From contig CAJXOS010000024.1 in NCBI GenBank assembly GCA_913057725.1, forward strand, positions 1 through 55,465: DNA of 55,465 bases, in the 5' to 3' direction. The first letter of the stretch is position 1. Every line of letters begins with the position of its first letter. This document shows, piece by piece, positions 45,021-52,854 of this stretch. The DNA comes from an uncultured Lewinella sp. Lineage in GTDB: Bacteria; Bacteroidota; Bacteroidia; Chitinophagales; Saprospiraceae. Below the pieces are notes generated by a model. The model did not search any database and was not told where the DNA came from. It saw only the letters and a list, made by a program, of their open reading frames with translations. The position numbers were made by a program, and so were the translations under genes.

Positions 45021-46121
45021 TCAATCTTGCAACTGCCCTAAGACAATTGTTTTATTGAAAAATTCGAGCGCCCCAGCTCCAAAAGAAGCAATTTCACCCA
45101 AGGACAAAATACCAAGTGGCGTTTGCCCTTCCTGGAAGAGTTCTGATAATTCCAGTTTAAAGTCGTCTTCTAGGAAGAGTGTCCGACTAATACAGTCTAC
45201 CACCAGAAGCGACTCGCCTTTTCTAGGCGGAGTCGCAGTCTGACAATCCTGAAAAGCCTTGCGGGCAGCCCCGACTAGCTCATCTCTTTCTCCTTTAAGA
45301 ATGTAGATTGCTGCATTCAATGGCAACTCCCCAACACAAAGTAGACTACCATCTTCATTTACCGCAATGGGGTCGCGTACGATATCCTCCTCCTGCTCTC
45401 GGATGATCCCAAACGGATAGCCCTTCGCGTAACTGAAGAAATTCTCTGGGTCCAATTTAGCGCCTGTATCAGGCTCTACTACCTCGCGGTATACATCCAT
45501 GGCCGGGCGCCAGTTGAGCTTTTGTAGTGTATTCCCATCTGCCTCTGTCACCATAAATGGGCCTGCCAAACGCTGCCATCCGTGCCGGATTCCTAGTCGA
45601 ACACGTTGCTCCAGCAAACAACCTACTACCGCGTTTTGGAATACCCCCTCATTAGTCATTAAGCAGTCTTGTTGAACAAGGGTCAGTGAGCCTGCCCCAC
45701 CACCAATAAAACTAAAGCGGTCTCCCAGAGCATTATTGATCATCTGTAGATAATCATTGATCATCCCCATCAGGCCATCCACCAAGATGACCATACCAAA
45801 GCGATGCGGGGCTTCAGCAACCGGCACCAAGGTTTCTGGCGACCAGTCCAGGGACTCGATAACGAAAGGGGGCTGTTGTGCAGGTAGCTTGAGCAGCACT
45901 AATGCTTTATCTAGTTTTTCCTCCCCGTAGATTAAGCCTGGAAATAGGCCGCCGAAAAAGGAGTGGCCCGTTTCCCGCAGGACCTCCTGCACGGCGTGGA
46001 TTTTTATGTCAGCATGCTCTGCCAATAAGACTAGGAGTGTCTCATTGGTCTGCGGTGCCAACTCATTAGCGGCTTCGCGAAGCGCATCCGTATTTACTTC
46101 TCTGAGTAGTTTCTGATTCAT
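45021..46121 (-). CDS. FIST-domain sensory protein
   Basis: A 366-residue protein with FIST N and FIST C domains, a putative small-ligand sensing module first described fused to or beside signalling proteins. Recognisable segments are FFGGLFPGLIYGEE, SFIGGGAGSLTLVQQ, RLGIRHGWQRLAGPF, FFSYAKGYPFG and LGILSLGEIAS. No membrane segment or export signal. I prefer the ATG at 46121; a GTG at 46148, touching the previous stop, is in frame and would add nine residues by translational coupling. It sits between the sigma54 activator and the hybrid kinase, so it probably feeds ligand information into that pathway. Confidence 0.85.
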   Translation of the reverse strand: MNQKLLREVNTDALREAANELAPQTNETLLVLLAEHADIKIHAVQEVLRETGHSFFGGLFPGLIYGEEKLDKALVLLKLPAQQPPFVIESLDWSPETLVPVAEAPHRFGMVILVDGLMGMINDYLQMINNALGDRFSFIGGGAGSLTLVQQDCLMTNEGVFQNAVVGCLLEQRVRLGIRHGWQRLAGPFMVTEADGNTLQKLNWRPAMDVYREVVEPDTGAKLDPENFFSYAKGYPFGIIREQEEDIVRDPIAVNEDGSLLCVGELPLNAAIYILKGERDELVGAARKAFQDCQTATPPRKGESLLVVDCISRTLFLEDDFKLELSELFQEGQTPLGILSLGEIASFGAGALEFFNKTIVLGQLQD

Positions 46122-46147
46122 AGGGATTAGTTTAGAGCGTCTAATCA

Positions 46148-47500
46148 CTAGCTTTCTTCTTCTTGCAGCATCCGATAGATAGTGGATTTCCCAATATCCA
46201 GTTTTTGCGCTACCAAGGCAACGTCCTTTTCATACTTCTGTAGGAAGAAATGAATGATCTTGCGCTTATAATCTTCTAACGTCATTTCTTGGGTCAGAAA
46301 TGCATCCTCTCTTCGAACACTTTGAAATTGGATATCCTCTGCAGTGATCTTTCCTCCCTCAGCTAATACTGCTGCTAGCTCGATCACTGCACGTAATTCT
46401 CTTACGTTACCTGGAAAAGCATAACCCAGCAATTTATTCTTTGCTTCTTTGTCGAAATTCAGAGAAGGAAGCTTATTCTTCTTTCGGAATTCCTGAAGAA
46501 ATGCAGAAGCCAACAGCAGGGTATCATTTCCCCGTTCTCTAAGTGGGGGTAGCTGAACACTCAGTCCCAATAGTCTGTAATATAGGTCTTCCCGAAAATT
46601 CCCTTTTCCCACCTCTTCCGCTAGATCCTTATGGCTAGCAATAATAATGCGACAATCAAAAGAGATAGGTTTCTCCCCTCCTACTCTCAGTACCTCGCGC
46701 TCTTGCAACGCTCTCAGTAGTTTGGCTTGCAGGTTTAGACTGACCTCCGCAATTTCATCCAGGAAGAGCGTACCACCAGAAGACAATTCAAACTGTCCTT
46801 TCTTGCGACTCACAGCACCAGTAAAGGCTCCTTTCTCATAGCCAAAAAGCTCGCTTTCAAGTAGCTCGGCCGGGATAGCTCCCATATTCACTGCTATAAA
46901 TGGCCCTTTCCTCCGATTAGAGTTAAAGTGAATACACCGAGCCACAATCTCCTTACCTGTTCCAGTTTCACCCGTGATCGAAACATTAATTTCTGTCTTA
47001 ATGGCTTTTTCTATGAGGCGGAAAACACGAACCATAGCTTTGCTGTCGCCAATTATGTTTCCAAATTCATATTTGATTTCCAACTGTTCACGCAGCTCAT
47101 CTACCTCCGCCTCTAGCTGCTGGCGCTTCTTCACATGGTCCACCGCATTTAAGAGTCGATCCTTAGTTTCACTGTCCTTGGTTATGTAGTCGTAAACGCC
47201 CTCTTTCAGGAGCTTCACGGCTGTACCCACATCCTGTTGACCGGACAGAATAAGTATAGTGATAGCAGGATTGAAAGACTTAATTTGATGAAGAACAGCC
47301 TCGCCAGTCATATCTGGAAGGGAATAATCCAGTGAGATGAGATCAGGATTCAAGCTTAGCTGTTCAAGACATTCTTGCCCAGTTGCAAAAACATGCACCT
47401 CGTGATCTGGGTTGAGTTCCATTAGATAACGAATCATCCGCTGATACATAGGATCATCTTCTACTACAAAGATTCGGAAGGCAGTCGAATTTCTAGCCAT
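46148..47500 (-). CDS. NtrC-family sigma54-dependent response regulator
   Basis: A 450-residue enhancer-binding activator. The receiver domain has the acidic pair VVEDDP and phospho-acceptor Asp58 in SLDYSLPDMTG. The AAA+ domain has Walker A GETGTGKE (~175), the sigma54-contact loop GAFTGA (~224), Walker B GGTLFLDEIAEV, and the R-finger region. The C-terminal Fis-type helix-turn-helix is KDVALVAQKLDIGKSTIYRM (~424-443). All parts for sigma54 activation are intact. First gene of an operon with the FIST protein and hybrid kinase, and divergent from the kinase-like polysaccharide gene across an intergenic region that holds a sigma54 promoter and two 17-bp elements. Confidence 0.95.
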   Translation of the reverse strand: MARNSTAFRIFVVEDDPMYQRMIRYLMELNPDHEVHVFATGQECLEQLSLNPDLISLDYSLPDMTGEAVLHQIKSFNPAITILILSGQQDVGTAVKLLKEGVYDYITKDSETKDRLLNAVDHVKKRQQLEAEVDELREQLEIKYEFGNIIGDSKAMVRVFRLIEKAIKTEINVSITGETGTGKEIVARCIHFNSNRRKGPFIAVNMGAIPAELLESELFGYEKGAFTGAVSRKKGQFELSSGGTLFLDEIAEVSLNLQAKLLRALQEREVLRVGGEKPISFDCRIIIASHKDLAEEVGKGNFREDLYYRLLGLSVQLPPLRERGNDTLLLASAFLQEFRKKNKLPSLNFDKEAKNKLLGYAFPGNVRELRAVIELAAVLAEGGKITAEDIQFQSVRREDAFLTQEMTLEDYKRKIIHFFLQKYEKDVALVAQKLDIGKSTIYRMLQEEES

Positions 47501-47541
47501 TTAACTATTTGAGTTAGCGTTCATTTAAAACGATTAGACTT

Positions 47542-47578
47542 TTCTCAAAATGGGACAAGACTTCCCAAAAAAGGACAA
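47542..47578. promoter_or_regulatory. Tandem upstream activator elements between activator and target operon
   Basis: TTCTCAAAATGGGACAA (47542-47558) and TTCCCAAAAAAGGACAA (47562-47578) start 20 bp apart, about two helical turns. Read on the minus strand both fit TTGTCCYWTTTTGRGAA. They are centred about 60-80 bp upstream of the -24 box at 47629. Confidence 0.6.
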
Positions 47579-47628
47579 AATCACAGTATAAAAATACATT
47601 AAACGCTGATAATCAAAAATTTGCATTC

Positions 47629-47644
47629 TGGCACAATCTAAGCA
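47629..47644 (+). promoter_or_regulatory. Sigma54 (-24/-12) promoter of the second polysaccharide operon
   Basis: TGGCACAATCTAAGCA: perfect -24 half (TGGCAC) and GG-N10-GC spacing; the -12 half is AAGCA instead of TTGCA. Predicted +1 is near 47656, about 18 nt before the ATG at 47674. Confidence 0.7.
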
Positions 47645-47673
47645 CTTTAGCAAATGATTAGATAACTGTACTA

Positions 47674-48978
47674 ATGTTTACGGCCAGAAAGATATTCATT
47701 AATTCCTTGTTTACCACATTGAGAGGTAAAAAGTACTTCGCTTTGAAATATATCTTGCAGGAACCAAATCAGTTAGACCTTTGTTCTGACATTGACCTAC
47801 TGGTCACCTCTAAATTGTATACAAAAATTAGTCTTTTCTGTCGCCTCCACCCGCTGGTGGATACTATTAAGACGCAGGTTTGTGGCGAGCGATCCTCCCT
47901 CCGCCTATATTTTACAGATGGAGGATATTTGAAGTTGGATCTACTCAGCAGATTTCAACGCTGTGGCGTAATCTATCTGGAGCAAGATCAGTGCGAAGAA
48001 CAGCAAATATTGAAGGGTAATGTTCAAACCTACGCTGCGCATCATTTGTTGGAGCATGTTTTTCTCTACTATTTTTTGAACGGTAGTGCTGTACCCGAAA
48101 AGTACATCCGATATTTCAAGCGCCTACCCTCCGAGATACGTGTGTTGCTTTTACCGTATTTGAATCAACAATATCAAGTGAACTTTGACAAGCTGGAATC
48201 CCTTGGCAAGTTCGATACCACCCATCAAGTCAGATTGGAGGGGCAACTCAGACAAATGCCCGTGAATAAGGGCTATCGGGTGTTAGGACGACGAATCAAG
48301 CAATGGAGTGATCAATTACTCGATCGGTTTAAGAACTGGGGGCGCATCATCACTTTCTCAGGAGTAGATGGAGTAGGAAAAACCACAATTCTCAAGCGTC
48401 TTTCGGAAATACTTCGTGAAGAGCACGGAGAGAGAGTTGTCATTGTTCGTCATCGCCCAGGAATACTACCTATCCTGAGTGCTTGGACTATGGGCAGAAA
48501 AGCGGCCTCAAACTTCCATGCACAGCGCCTTCCTCGGCAAGGGAGCAATAGCAGTTTGTTGTCCTCACTCTTGCGCTTTGGCTACTACTTCCTGGATTAT
48601 CTAGTGGGTCAATGGTGGATTCAGCTGCGCTACTGTGCGCTGGGTTATGTTGTAATCTATGACCGCTACTATTTTGATTTTATCGCGGATCCCCGTCGTT
48701 CAAATCTGCGCCTTCCCCAGTGGTTCACTCAGTCCTTGTATAACCTGCTTCTACAACCCAGCATGAATATATTTCTCTACGCTAAGCCCAGCACCATATT
48801 AGAGCGCAAGCAAGAGCTAGATGAAGCGACAATTATTCAACTCACAGAGCGCTATAAGTCCATTTTTGATCAGCTCCGATTTAGCAAAACCAGAGCTACC
48901 TACCTTAGCATTCTCAACGAAGACAAGGACAGCAGCATACAGCAAATCCTTCAATCTTACAACACACAAAGAGCCTAA
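47674..48978 (+). CDS. Thymidylate-kinase-like protein with nucleotidyltransferase-like N-terminus
   Basis: A 434-residue two-part protein. The N-terminal ~200 residues contain DLCSDIDLLVTSKLY, resembling the Asp-x-Asp core of nucleotidyltransferase folds, but no full set of catalytic residues is evident. The C-terminal half is a P-loop kinase of the thymidylate-kinase type: ITFSGVDGVGKTTILKRLSE (~226-245), a DRYYFDF segment (~329) like the DRY/DR(Y/F) motif of TMP kinases, and a C-terminal helix. As first gene of a sigma54-driven operon with an acyltransferase and two glycosyltransferases it probably phosphorylates a saccharide or lipid intermediate, not dTMP. This is inference from context. 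Confidence 0.75.
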   Translation: MFTARKIFINSLFTTLRGKKYFALKYILQEPNQLDLCSDIDLLVTSKLYTKISLFCRLHPLVDTIKTQVCGERSSLRLYFTDGGYLKLDLLSRFQRCGVIYLEQDQCEEQQILKGNVQTYAAHHLLEHVFLYYFLNGSAVPEKYIRYFKRLPSEIRVLLLPYLNQQYQVNFDKLESLGKFDTTHQVRLEGQLRQMPVNKGYRVLGRRIKQWSDQLLDRFKNWGRIITFSGVDGVGKTTILKRLSEILREEHGERVVIVRHRPGILPILSAWTMGRKAASNFHAQRLPRQGSNSSLLSSLLRFGYYFLDYLVGQWWIQLRYCALGYVVIYDRYYFDFIADPRRSNLRLPQWFTQSLYNLLLQPSMNIFLYAKPSTILERKQELDEATIIQLTERYKSIFDQLRFSKTRATYLSILNEDKDSSIQQILQSYNTQRA

Positions 48979-48979
48979 A

Positions 48980-49699
48980 ATGACCACCATACTGAACAGC
49001 ATACTGATACCAATTATCCAACGCCACAGGCCACAATTTCAAGCAGACCAGGCCCTCAGTGGACGCCAATGGATTTCCTATCTATGGCCTCATCTAATCG
49101 CTTTATTGCGAGGCTGCAGACTGCTTTTTTCCTTGCGTAATCCTCGATTTCTATTTCTGGGTCGTCGAGTTCGCTTGCAACATTTGAACAAGATTCGATT
49201 CGGATCTAGAGTGCGCTTGGAAGAAGGCGTCTGCTTTAGTGGCTTCGGCACAGACTTCATTCAACTTGGCAATCAAGTAAGGATCGGTGCATATAGCCGG
49301 CTCATCATTTGTACCAGCCCGCGCGAGCTAGGCAAGGGTATCAAGATCGGCAACAATGTTGGCATAGGCGAATTTGCCTACTTGGGCGGAGCCGGAGGCT
49401 TGGAGATTGGTGCCGACTGTATCATTGGCCAGTACTTCAGTTGTCATCCAGAAAATCATGACTTTATCGACCCTATTCTTCCGATACGTCAACAAGGGGT
49501 AAGCCGGCAAGGCATTACGATCGAGCAAAACTGCTGGATCGGTGCGAAGGTAACCGTGTTAGATGGTGTCCGAATTGGTCAAGGAAGTGTGATTGCTGCG
49601 GGAGCGGTGGTCACCAAAGATATTCCCCCCTTTAGCATTGCAGGTGGTGTTCCTGCCCGGGTAATCCGTTCTCGTTTCCCTCAACTATACGAAAACTAA
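48980..49699 (+). CDS. Left-handed beta-helix (hexapeptide) acyltransferase
   Basis: A 239-residue acyltransferase of the WcaF/LacA/CapG type. Hexapeptide repeats run from ~70 to ~215 (IRFGSRVRLEEGVCFSG, IKIGNNVGIGEFAYLGG, ITIEQNCWIGAKVTVLDG, IGQGSVIAAGAVVTKDI). The catalytic His region is SCHPENHDF (~155). It ends with the family tail GGVPARVIRSR. The enzyme would put an acetyl or related group on a sugar of the polymer. I start at ATG 48980, one base after the preceding stop; the upstream open frame overlaps the kinase-like gene. Confidence 0.9.
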   Translation: MTTILNSILIPIIQRHRPQFQADQALSGRQWISYLWPHLIALLRGCRLLFSLRNPRFLFLGRRVRLQHLNKIRFGSRVRLEEGVCFSGFGTDFIQLGNQVRIGAYSRLIICTSPRELGKGIKIGNNVGIGEFAYLGGAGGLEIGADCIIGQYFSCHPENHDFIDPILPIRQQGVSRQGITIEQNCWIGAKVTVLDGVRIGQGSVIAAGAVVTKDIPPFSIAGGVPARVIRSRFPQLYEN

Positions 49700-49705
49700 T
49701 ATTGT

Positions 49706-50992
49706 ATGAAAGATTGTATTCTGATTACAGCTTATGCTGTCAACCCAAACAGAGGGTCGGAGGACGGAACCGGGTGGAATATCATCCGGCACCTAGGCAA
49801 GGAGCACCACCTCATTGCTATTACACGGAGGAACAACCAAGCGGATATTGATGCTTTCTGGGAAGAACACGGGGAGGAGAAAGAAGAAAGCAATATCGAT
49901 TTCCACTACTACGATCTGCCCCAGTGGCTCTCATTCTGGAAACGAGGTAGCCGGGGCGCACTACTCTACCACTACCTTTGGCAGCTCGGTGTTGCACTTT
50001 TTGTTATCAGAAAAGATTTGAAGTTTGATATAGCTCATCACCTAAATTTCCATTGCGACTGGTGCCCAAGCTTTTTGTGGCTTTGTGGTCGTCCGGTAGT
50101 TTGGGGCCCGATCGGTCATCACCCAAGGATTCCTAAGGATTATCTTCAGCATAGTTTCTGGCGAACACGAGTAGCCGAACAACTGAAGTGGCGCCTCAAA
50201 ACGCTTGCATGGCGACTAGATCCATTCTTACAGCTTAGTAAAAATCGGTCGGCAGCTATTATTGGTATTAACTCTACTGTGGCCAAAGCGCTACGCCTAC
50301 CAAGTGAACGCGTGGATATTATTCCTGCTGTAGCAGCCCCTAAACGAACAGTAGGCACACCTTCTGTACCGCAGCAATTTCGTGTACTATCCGTTGGACG
50401 TTTTGTGCCTCTGAAGGGTTTTGACATGTGTATTAACGCCTTCGCTCGGTTTTACAAGCAGCTAGCCCCAGCAGACCAGCAACAAGTAAAACTCACTTTG
50501 ATTGGTAAGGGGCCAGAGCTCCCTAAACTTGAAAAATTAATCGCTCAGACAGAACTACCAACGCATTCGATCGAGATTTTACCGTGGGTACCGCAGGCTG
50601 AGCTGTGGCAGCATTTTGCGCAGAGCCAATTGTTCTTTTTCCCTTCCCACGAAGGAGCAGGAATGGTCATACCTGAAGCCATGTCATTTAGTCTTCCGAT
50701 CCTCTGTTATGACAATTGCGGACCAGGTGAAACAACAGGTCCAAAGGCTGGCATCCGAGTCCCCTACAGCACCTACGAGCAAAGCGTAGAAGATTATGCA
50801 CAGGTATTAAGCAGCTTGTATCACCATCCAGCTCTTCGTAAGCAAATGGCTCAAGCGGCCCTAGATCGATTTGATCAAGTACTCAATTGGCCGGCAAAAG
50901 CAAAGCAGATTAGCAAAATCTACGAACGCGTATCCGTCAAGCAGAGCCTTCCGCAGTCAGCTATATCAATGATGGCTAGCAAGCTATCCTAA
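49706..50992 (+). CDS. Glycosyltransferase family 4 (GT-B)
   Basis: A 428-residue retaining glycosyltransferase. The N-terminal acceptor domain has AYAVNPNRGSEDGTGWNII and HHLNFHCDWCPSFLWLCG. The C-terminal donor domain has VLSVGRFVPLKGFDMCINAF, LTLIGKGPELPKLEKL and the E-x7-E motif EGAGMVIPEAMSFSLP (~316). Donor and acceptor are unknown. The gene begins 6 bp after the acyltransferase stop in the same operon. Confidence 0.9.
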   Translation: MKDCILITAYAVNPNRGSEDGTGWNIIRHLGKEHHLIAITRRNNQADIDAFWEEHGEEKEESNIDFHYYDLPQWLSFWKRGSRGALLYHYLWQLGVALFVIRKDLKFDIAHHLNFHCDWCPSFLWLCGRPVVWGPIGHHPRIPKDYLQHSFWRTRVAEQLKWRLKTLAWRLDPFLQLSKNRSAAIIGINSTVAKALRLPSERVDIIPAVAAPKRTVGTPSVPQQFRVLSVGRFVPLKGFDMCINAFARFYKQLAPADQQQVKLTLIGKGPELPKLEKLIAQTELPTHSIEILPWVPQAELWQHFAQSQLFFFPSHEGAGMVIPEAMSFSLPILCYDNCGPGETTGPKAGIRVPYSTYEQSVEDYAQVLSSLYHHPALRKQMAQAALDRFDQVLNWPAKAKQISKIYERVSVKQSLPQSAISMMASKLS

Positions 50993-51035
50993 TTCCTTTC
51001 ATCACCATCTACCTATACCTACATAGCACTAAGTC

Positions 51036-52169
51036 GTGAAACAAAAAATTACCGCCGTACACCTCTACAATGATTATAGTGGCAGCCCCAAAGTGCTGGC
51101 TGGCAACCTGGCTTTCCTAGCCCAAGAAGGCTACGATATTACCATCCATTGTTCTGATCAAACTGGCCCACTAAGTGACATAGCGGGAACATCGCAACAA
51201 GTCTTTGCCTATGCACCAGAGTCTAACAAATTCCGGCAACTCCTACGTTTCTTAAACATTCAACTAGTTCTTTTTCTGCGTCTAATGAAACAACTGGAGC
51301 CAGGGGAACTCGTCTACATCAACACCTTGTTGCCATTCGGTGCGGCTATTGCCGCCAGAGTGCGCGGGTGCAAGGTCATCTACCACCTGCATGAGACAAG
51401 TGTTAAACCAGCTATTTTGAAAGGCTTCCTGAAGCTAGTAGCCAAATGGACTGCTCATCGCCTCATTTATGTGTCCCAGTTTCTAGCGAACGAAGAGCCG
51501 ATCAAACCGGCAAAAGCGAGCGTGATACCCAACAGCCTCTCTGAAGAATTTATTAGTAAAACGCTTGAATTGCCAAGCACAGAACCAAGCGCACAGACCT
51601 TTACATGCCTAATGGCTTGCTCCCTGAGAAAGTACAAGGGAGTAGATCAATACGTCGAATTAGCCCGACTTCTTCCCGCCATCCAATTTGAGTTGGTCCT
51701 CAACGCTACAGATCAGGAGATCAGCACCTACTTCCAAGGGACAACTTTGCCGGATAATCTAATTGTCTTCCCACGCCAAAATGATATGCACTGGTTTTAC
51801 CGTCGGGTACATATGGTATTGAATCTATCCCTACCTGACCAGTGGGTGGAGACCTTTGGATTGACGTTGCTAGAGGGAATGTGCTACGGCCGGCCGGTGA
51901 TTGGGCCAGCAGTGGGCGGACCAGTAGAACTGATTGATCATCGAGTATCCGGTTTTATGACAGATGCCTATGATACAATGCTTCTCGCCAAGCAGATTAG
52001 GCAAATATCATCCAATCCACTCATATATCACTCCTTCTCACATCAAGCTAGGAGGCGTGCAAATCACTATAGTTCAACTAAGACTAATGAGAAGTGGATA
52101 AATCTGCTATCTGGACTGCGCAATTCATCGTCTAATGTTTCTACACAACTGGGTATTGAAGCAGCCTAA
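51036..52169 (+). CDS. Glycosyltransferase family 4 (GT-B), GTG start
   Basis: A 377-residue glycosyltransferase, last gene of the second plus-strand polysaccharide operon. It starts at a GTG 43 bp after the previous stop. The N-terminal domain shows HLYNDYSGSPKVLAGNLAFL and VIYHLHETSVKPA. The donor domain shows CSLRKYKGVDQYVELARLL and the E-x7-E motif ETFGLTLLEGMCYGRPVIGP (~271). The donor lobe looks a little shorter than usual between ~190 and ~260. No terminator is obvious after it; the next sigma54 promoter follows within 115 bp. Confidence 0.88.
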   Translation: MKQKITAVHLYNDYSGSPKVLAGNLAFLAQEGYDITIHCSDQTGPLSDIAGTSQQVFAYAPESNKFRQLLRFLNIQLVLFLRLMKQLEPGELVYINTLLPFGAAIAARVRGCKVIYHLHETSVKPAILKGFLKLVAKWTAHRLIYVSQFLANEEPIKPAKASVIPNSLSEEFISKTLELPSTEPSAQTFTCLMACSLRKYKGVDQYVELARLLPAIQFELVLNATDQEISTYFQGTTLPDNLIVFPRQNDMHWFYRRVHMVLNLSLPDQWVETFGLTLLEGMCYGRPVIGPAVGGPVELIDHRVSGFMTDAYDTMLLAKQIRQISSNPLIYHSFSHQARRRANHYSSTKTNEKWINLLSGLRNSSSNVSTQLGIEAA

Positions 52170-52195
52170 AATACAATGTCACCGAAGCCTAGAAA

Positions 52196-52231
52196 GTCTC
52201 AAAATGGGATTTTTTTCCAAAAAATAGACAA
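52196..52231. promoter_or_regulatory. Tandem upstream activator elements before the orphan sigma54 promoter
   Basis: GTCTCAAAATGGGATTT (52196-52212) and TTCCAAAAAATAGACAA (52215-52231). They mirror, in order, orientation and spacing, the two elements at 47542-47578 (start-to-start 19 versus 20 bp). Confidence 0.5.
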
Positions 52232-52283
52232 ACAAACAAAAAGCAAGTGACTCAAATTGCTACAAATCAACACTTTAGACTTC

Positions 52284-52299
52284 TGGCATGATTTAGGCA
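52284..52299 (+). promoter_or_regulatory. Orphan sigma54 (-24/-12) promoter
   Basis: TGGCATGATTTAGGCA with the GG-N10-GC spacing. Predicted +1 is near 52311. The only downstream open frame is 14 codons from ATG 52317; no gene on the plus strand follows before the convergent porX. Confidence 0.6.
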
Positions 52300-52544
52300 A
52301 TTGGTATCATAAATAATGAATTCAAAAAGAGCTTTGAGACAGTGTAATATGGGTTTTTAGGGTTTTCAACACGGGGGAATCTATCACTCACAAAATTTGA
52401 TTGGTTAATAAAGGTTGACGGTGCAACTTGCTCAGTACTCTTTTATAGTCGTCCTTAACAACTGAGAGGCACAAATCGGCTCTTTACACCTTAACGAAAT
52501 AGTCAACTTTCGTTTTTGATTTATTCCCCCACTTTTATTATCAG
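52300..52544 (+). other. Non-coding stretch downstream of the orphan sigma54 promoter
   Basis: About 245 bp, AT-rich, with no gene of believable length in any frame. If the promoter is active it would yield an untranslated or very short transcript running toward the tandem hairpins. No clear rho-independent terminator on the plus strand was found. Confidence 0.4.
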
Positions 52545-52613
52545 CTTCCTAGTAGGTGCACGTTTATAGAGAACAGTATACAGCATAATACAGCAGTGTG
52601 CACCGAACGGAAG
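52545..52613 (-). repeat. Tandem 69-nt hairpin element, copy 1
   Basis: Minus-strand reading begins CTTCCGTTCGGTGCAC and ends GTGCACCTACTAGGAAG. The outer arms CTTCC/GGAAG and the inner arms GGTGCAC/GTGCACC pair, separated by a small internal loop. Copy 2 lies 75 bp away with the same length. Confidence 0.7.
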
Positions 52614-52688
52614 TTCAGTCGCAGAATACAAGACACGAATGAAAATGCAAAGGAGAAAATAAGATGTGATTTTTGAGATTTTTTTCAA

Positions 52689-52757
52689 CTTCCTAGTAGG
52701 TACACCTTTGTAAACGACTGTGTTCATGGTACAAATACAAGTTGTACCGAACGGAAG
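52689..52757 (-). repeat. Tandem 69-nt hairpin element, copy 2
   Basis: Minus-strand reading begins CTTCCGTTCGGTACAA and ends GTGTACCTACTAGGAAG. The same outer arms pair, and the inner arms are GGTACA/TGTACC. Relative to copy 1, a G-C pair has become A-T by changes on both sides. Confidence 0.7.
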
Positions 52758-52771
52758 ATCGCTAAGAAGAT

Positions 52772-52811
52772 AACCCGCTAACACAGCATATAACAACTGC
52801 ATTAGCGGGTT
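52772..52811 (-). terminator. Hairpin terminator after porX
   Basis: Perfect 10-bp stem aacccgctaa / ttagcgggtt with a 20-nt loop, 44 bp after the porX stop. The tail on the minus strand is only moderately T-rich (atcttctt), so efficiency is uncertain. Confidence 0.55.
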
Positions 52812-52854
52812 AATAGAGCGGTACAATTGTTATGCTCTTATAGCAAACCGAAAC

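Noticed and set aside
52300..52540. Remnant of an insertion sequence
   Set aside because: No transposase fragment, terminal inverted repeat pair or target-site duplication could be identified.
52521..52826. 101-codon minus-strand open frame with a duplicated peptide (PFG...PTRKL)
   Set aside because: The duplication follows the two 69-nt hairpins; conservation is strongest in the pairing arms and the loop has changed freely. The frame runs through the porX terminator hairpin. I treat it as a by-product of the repeats, though a tiny protein cannot be excluded.
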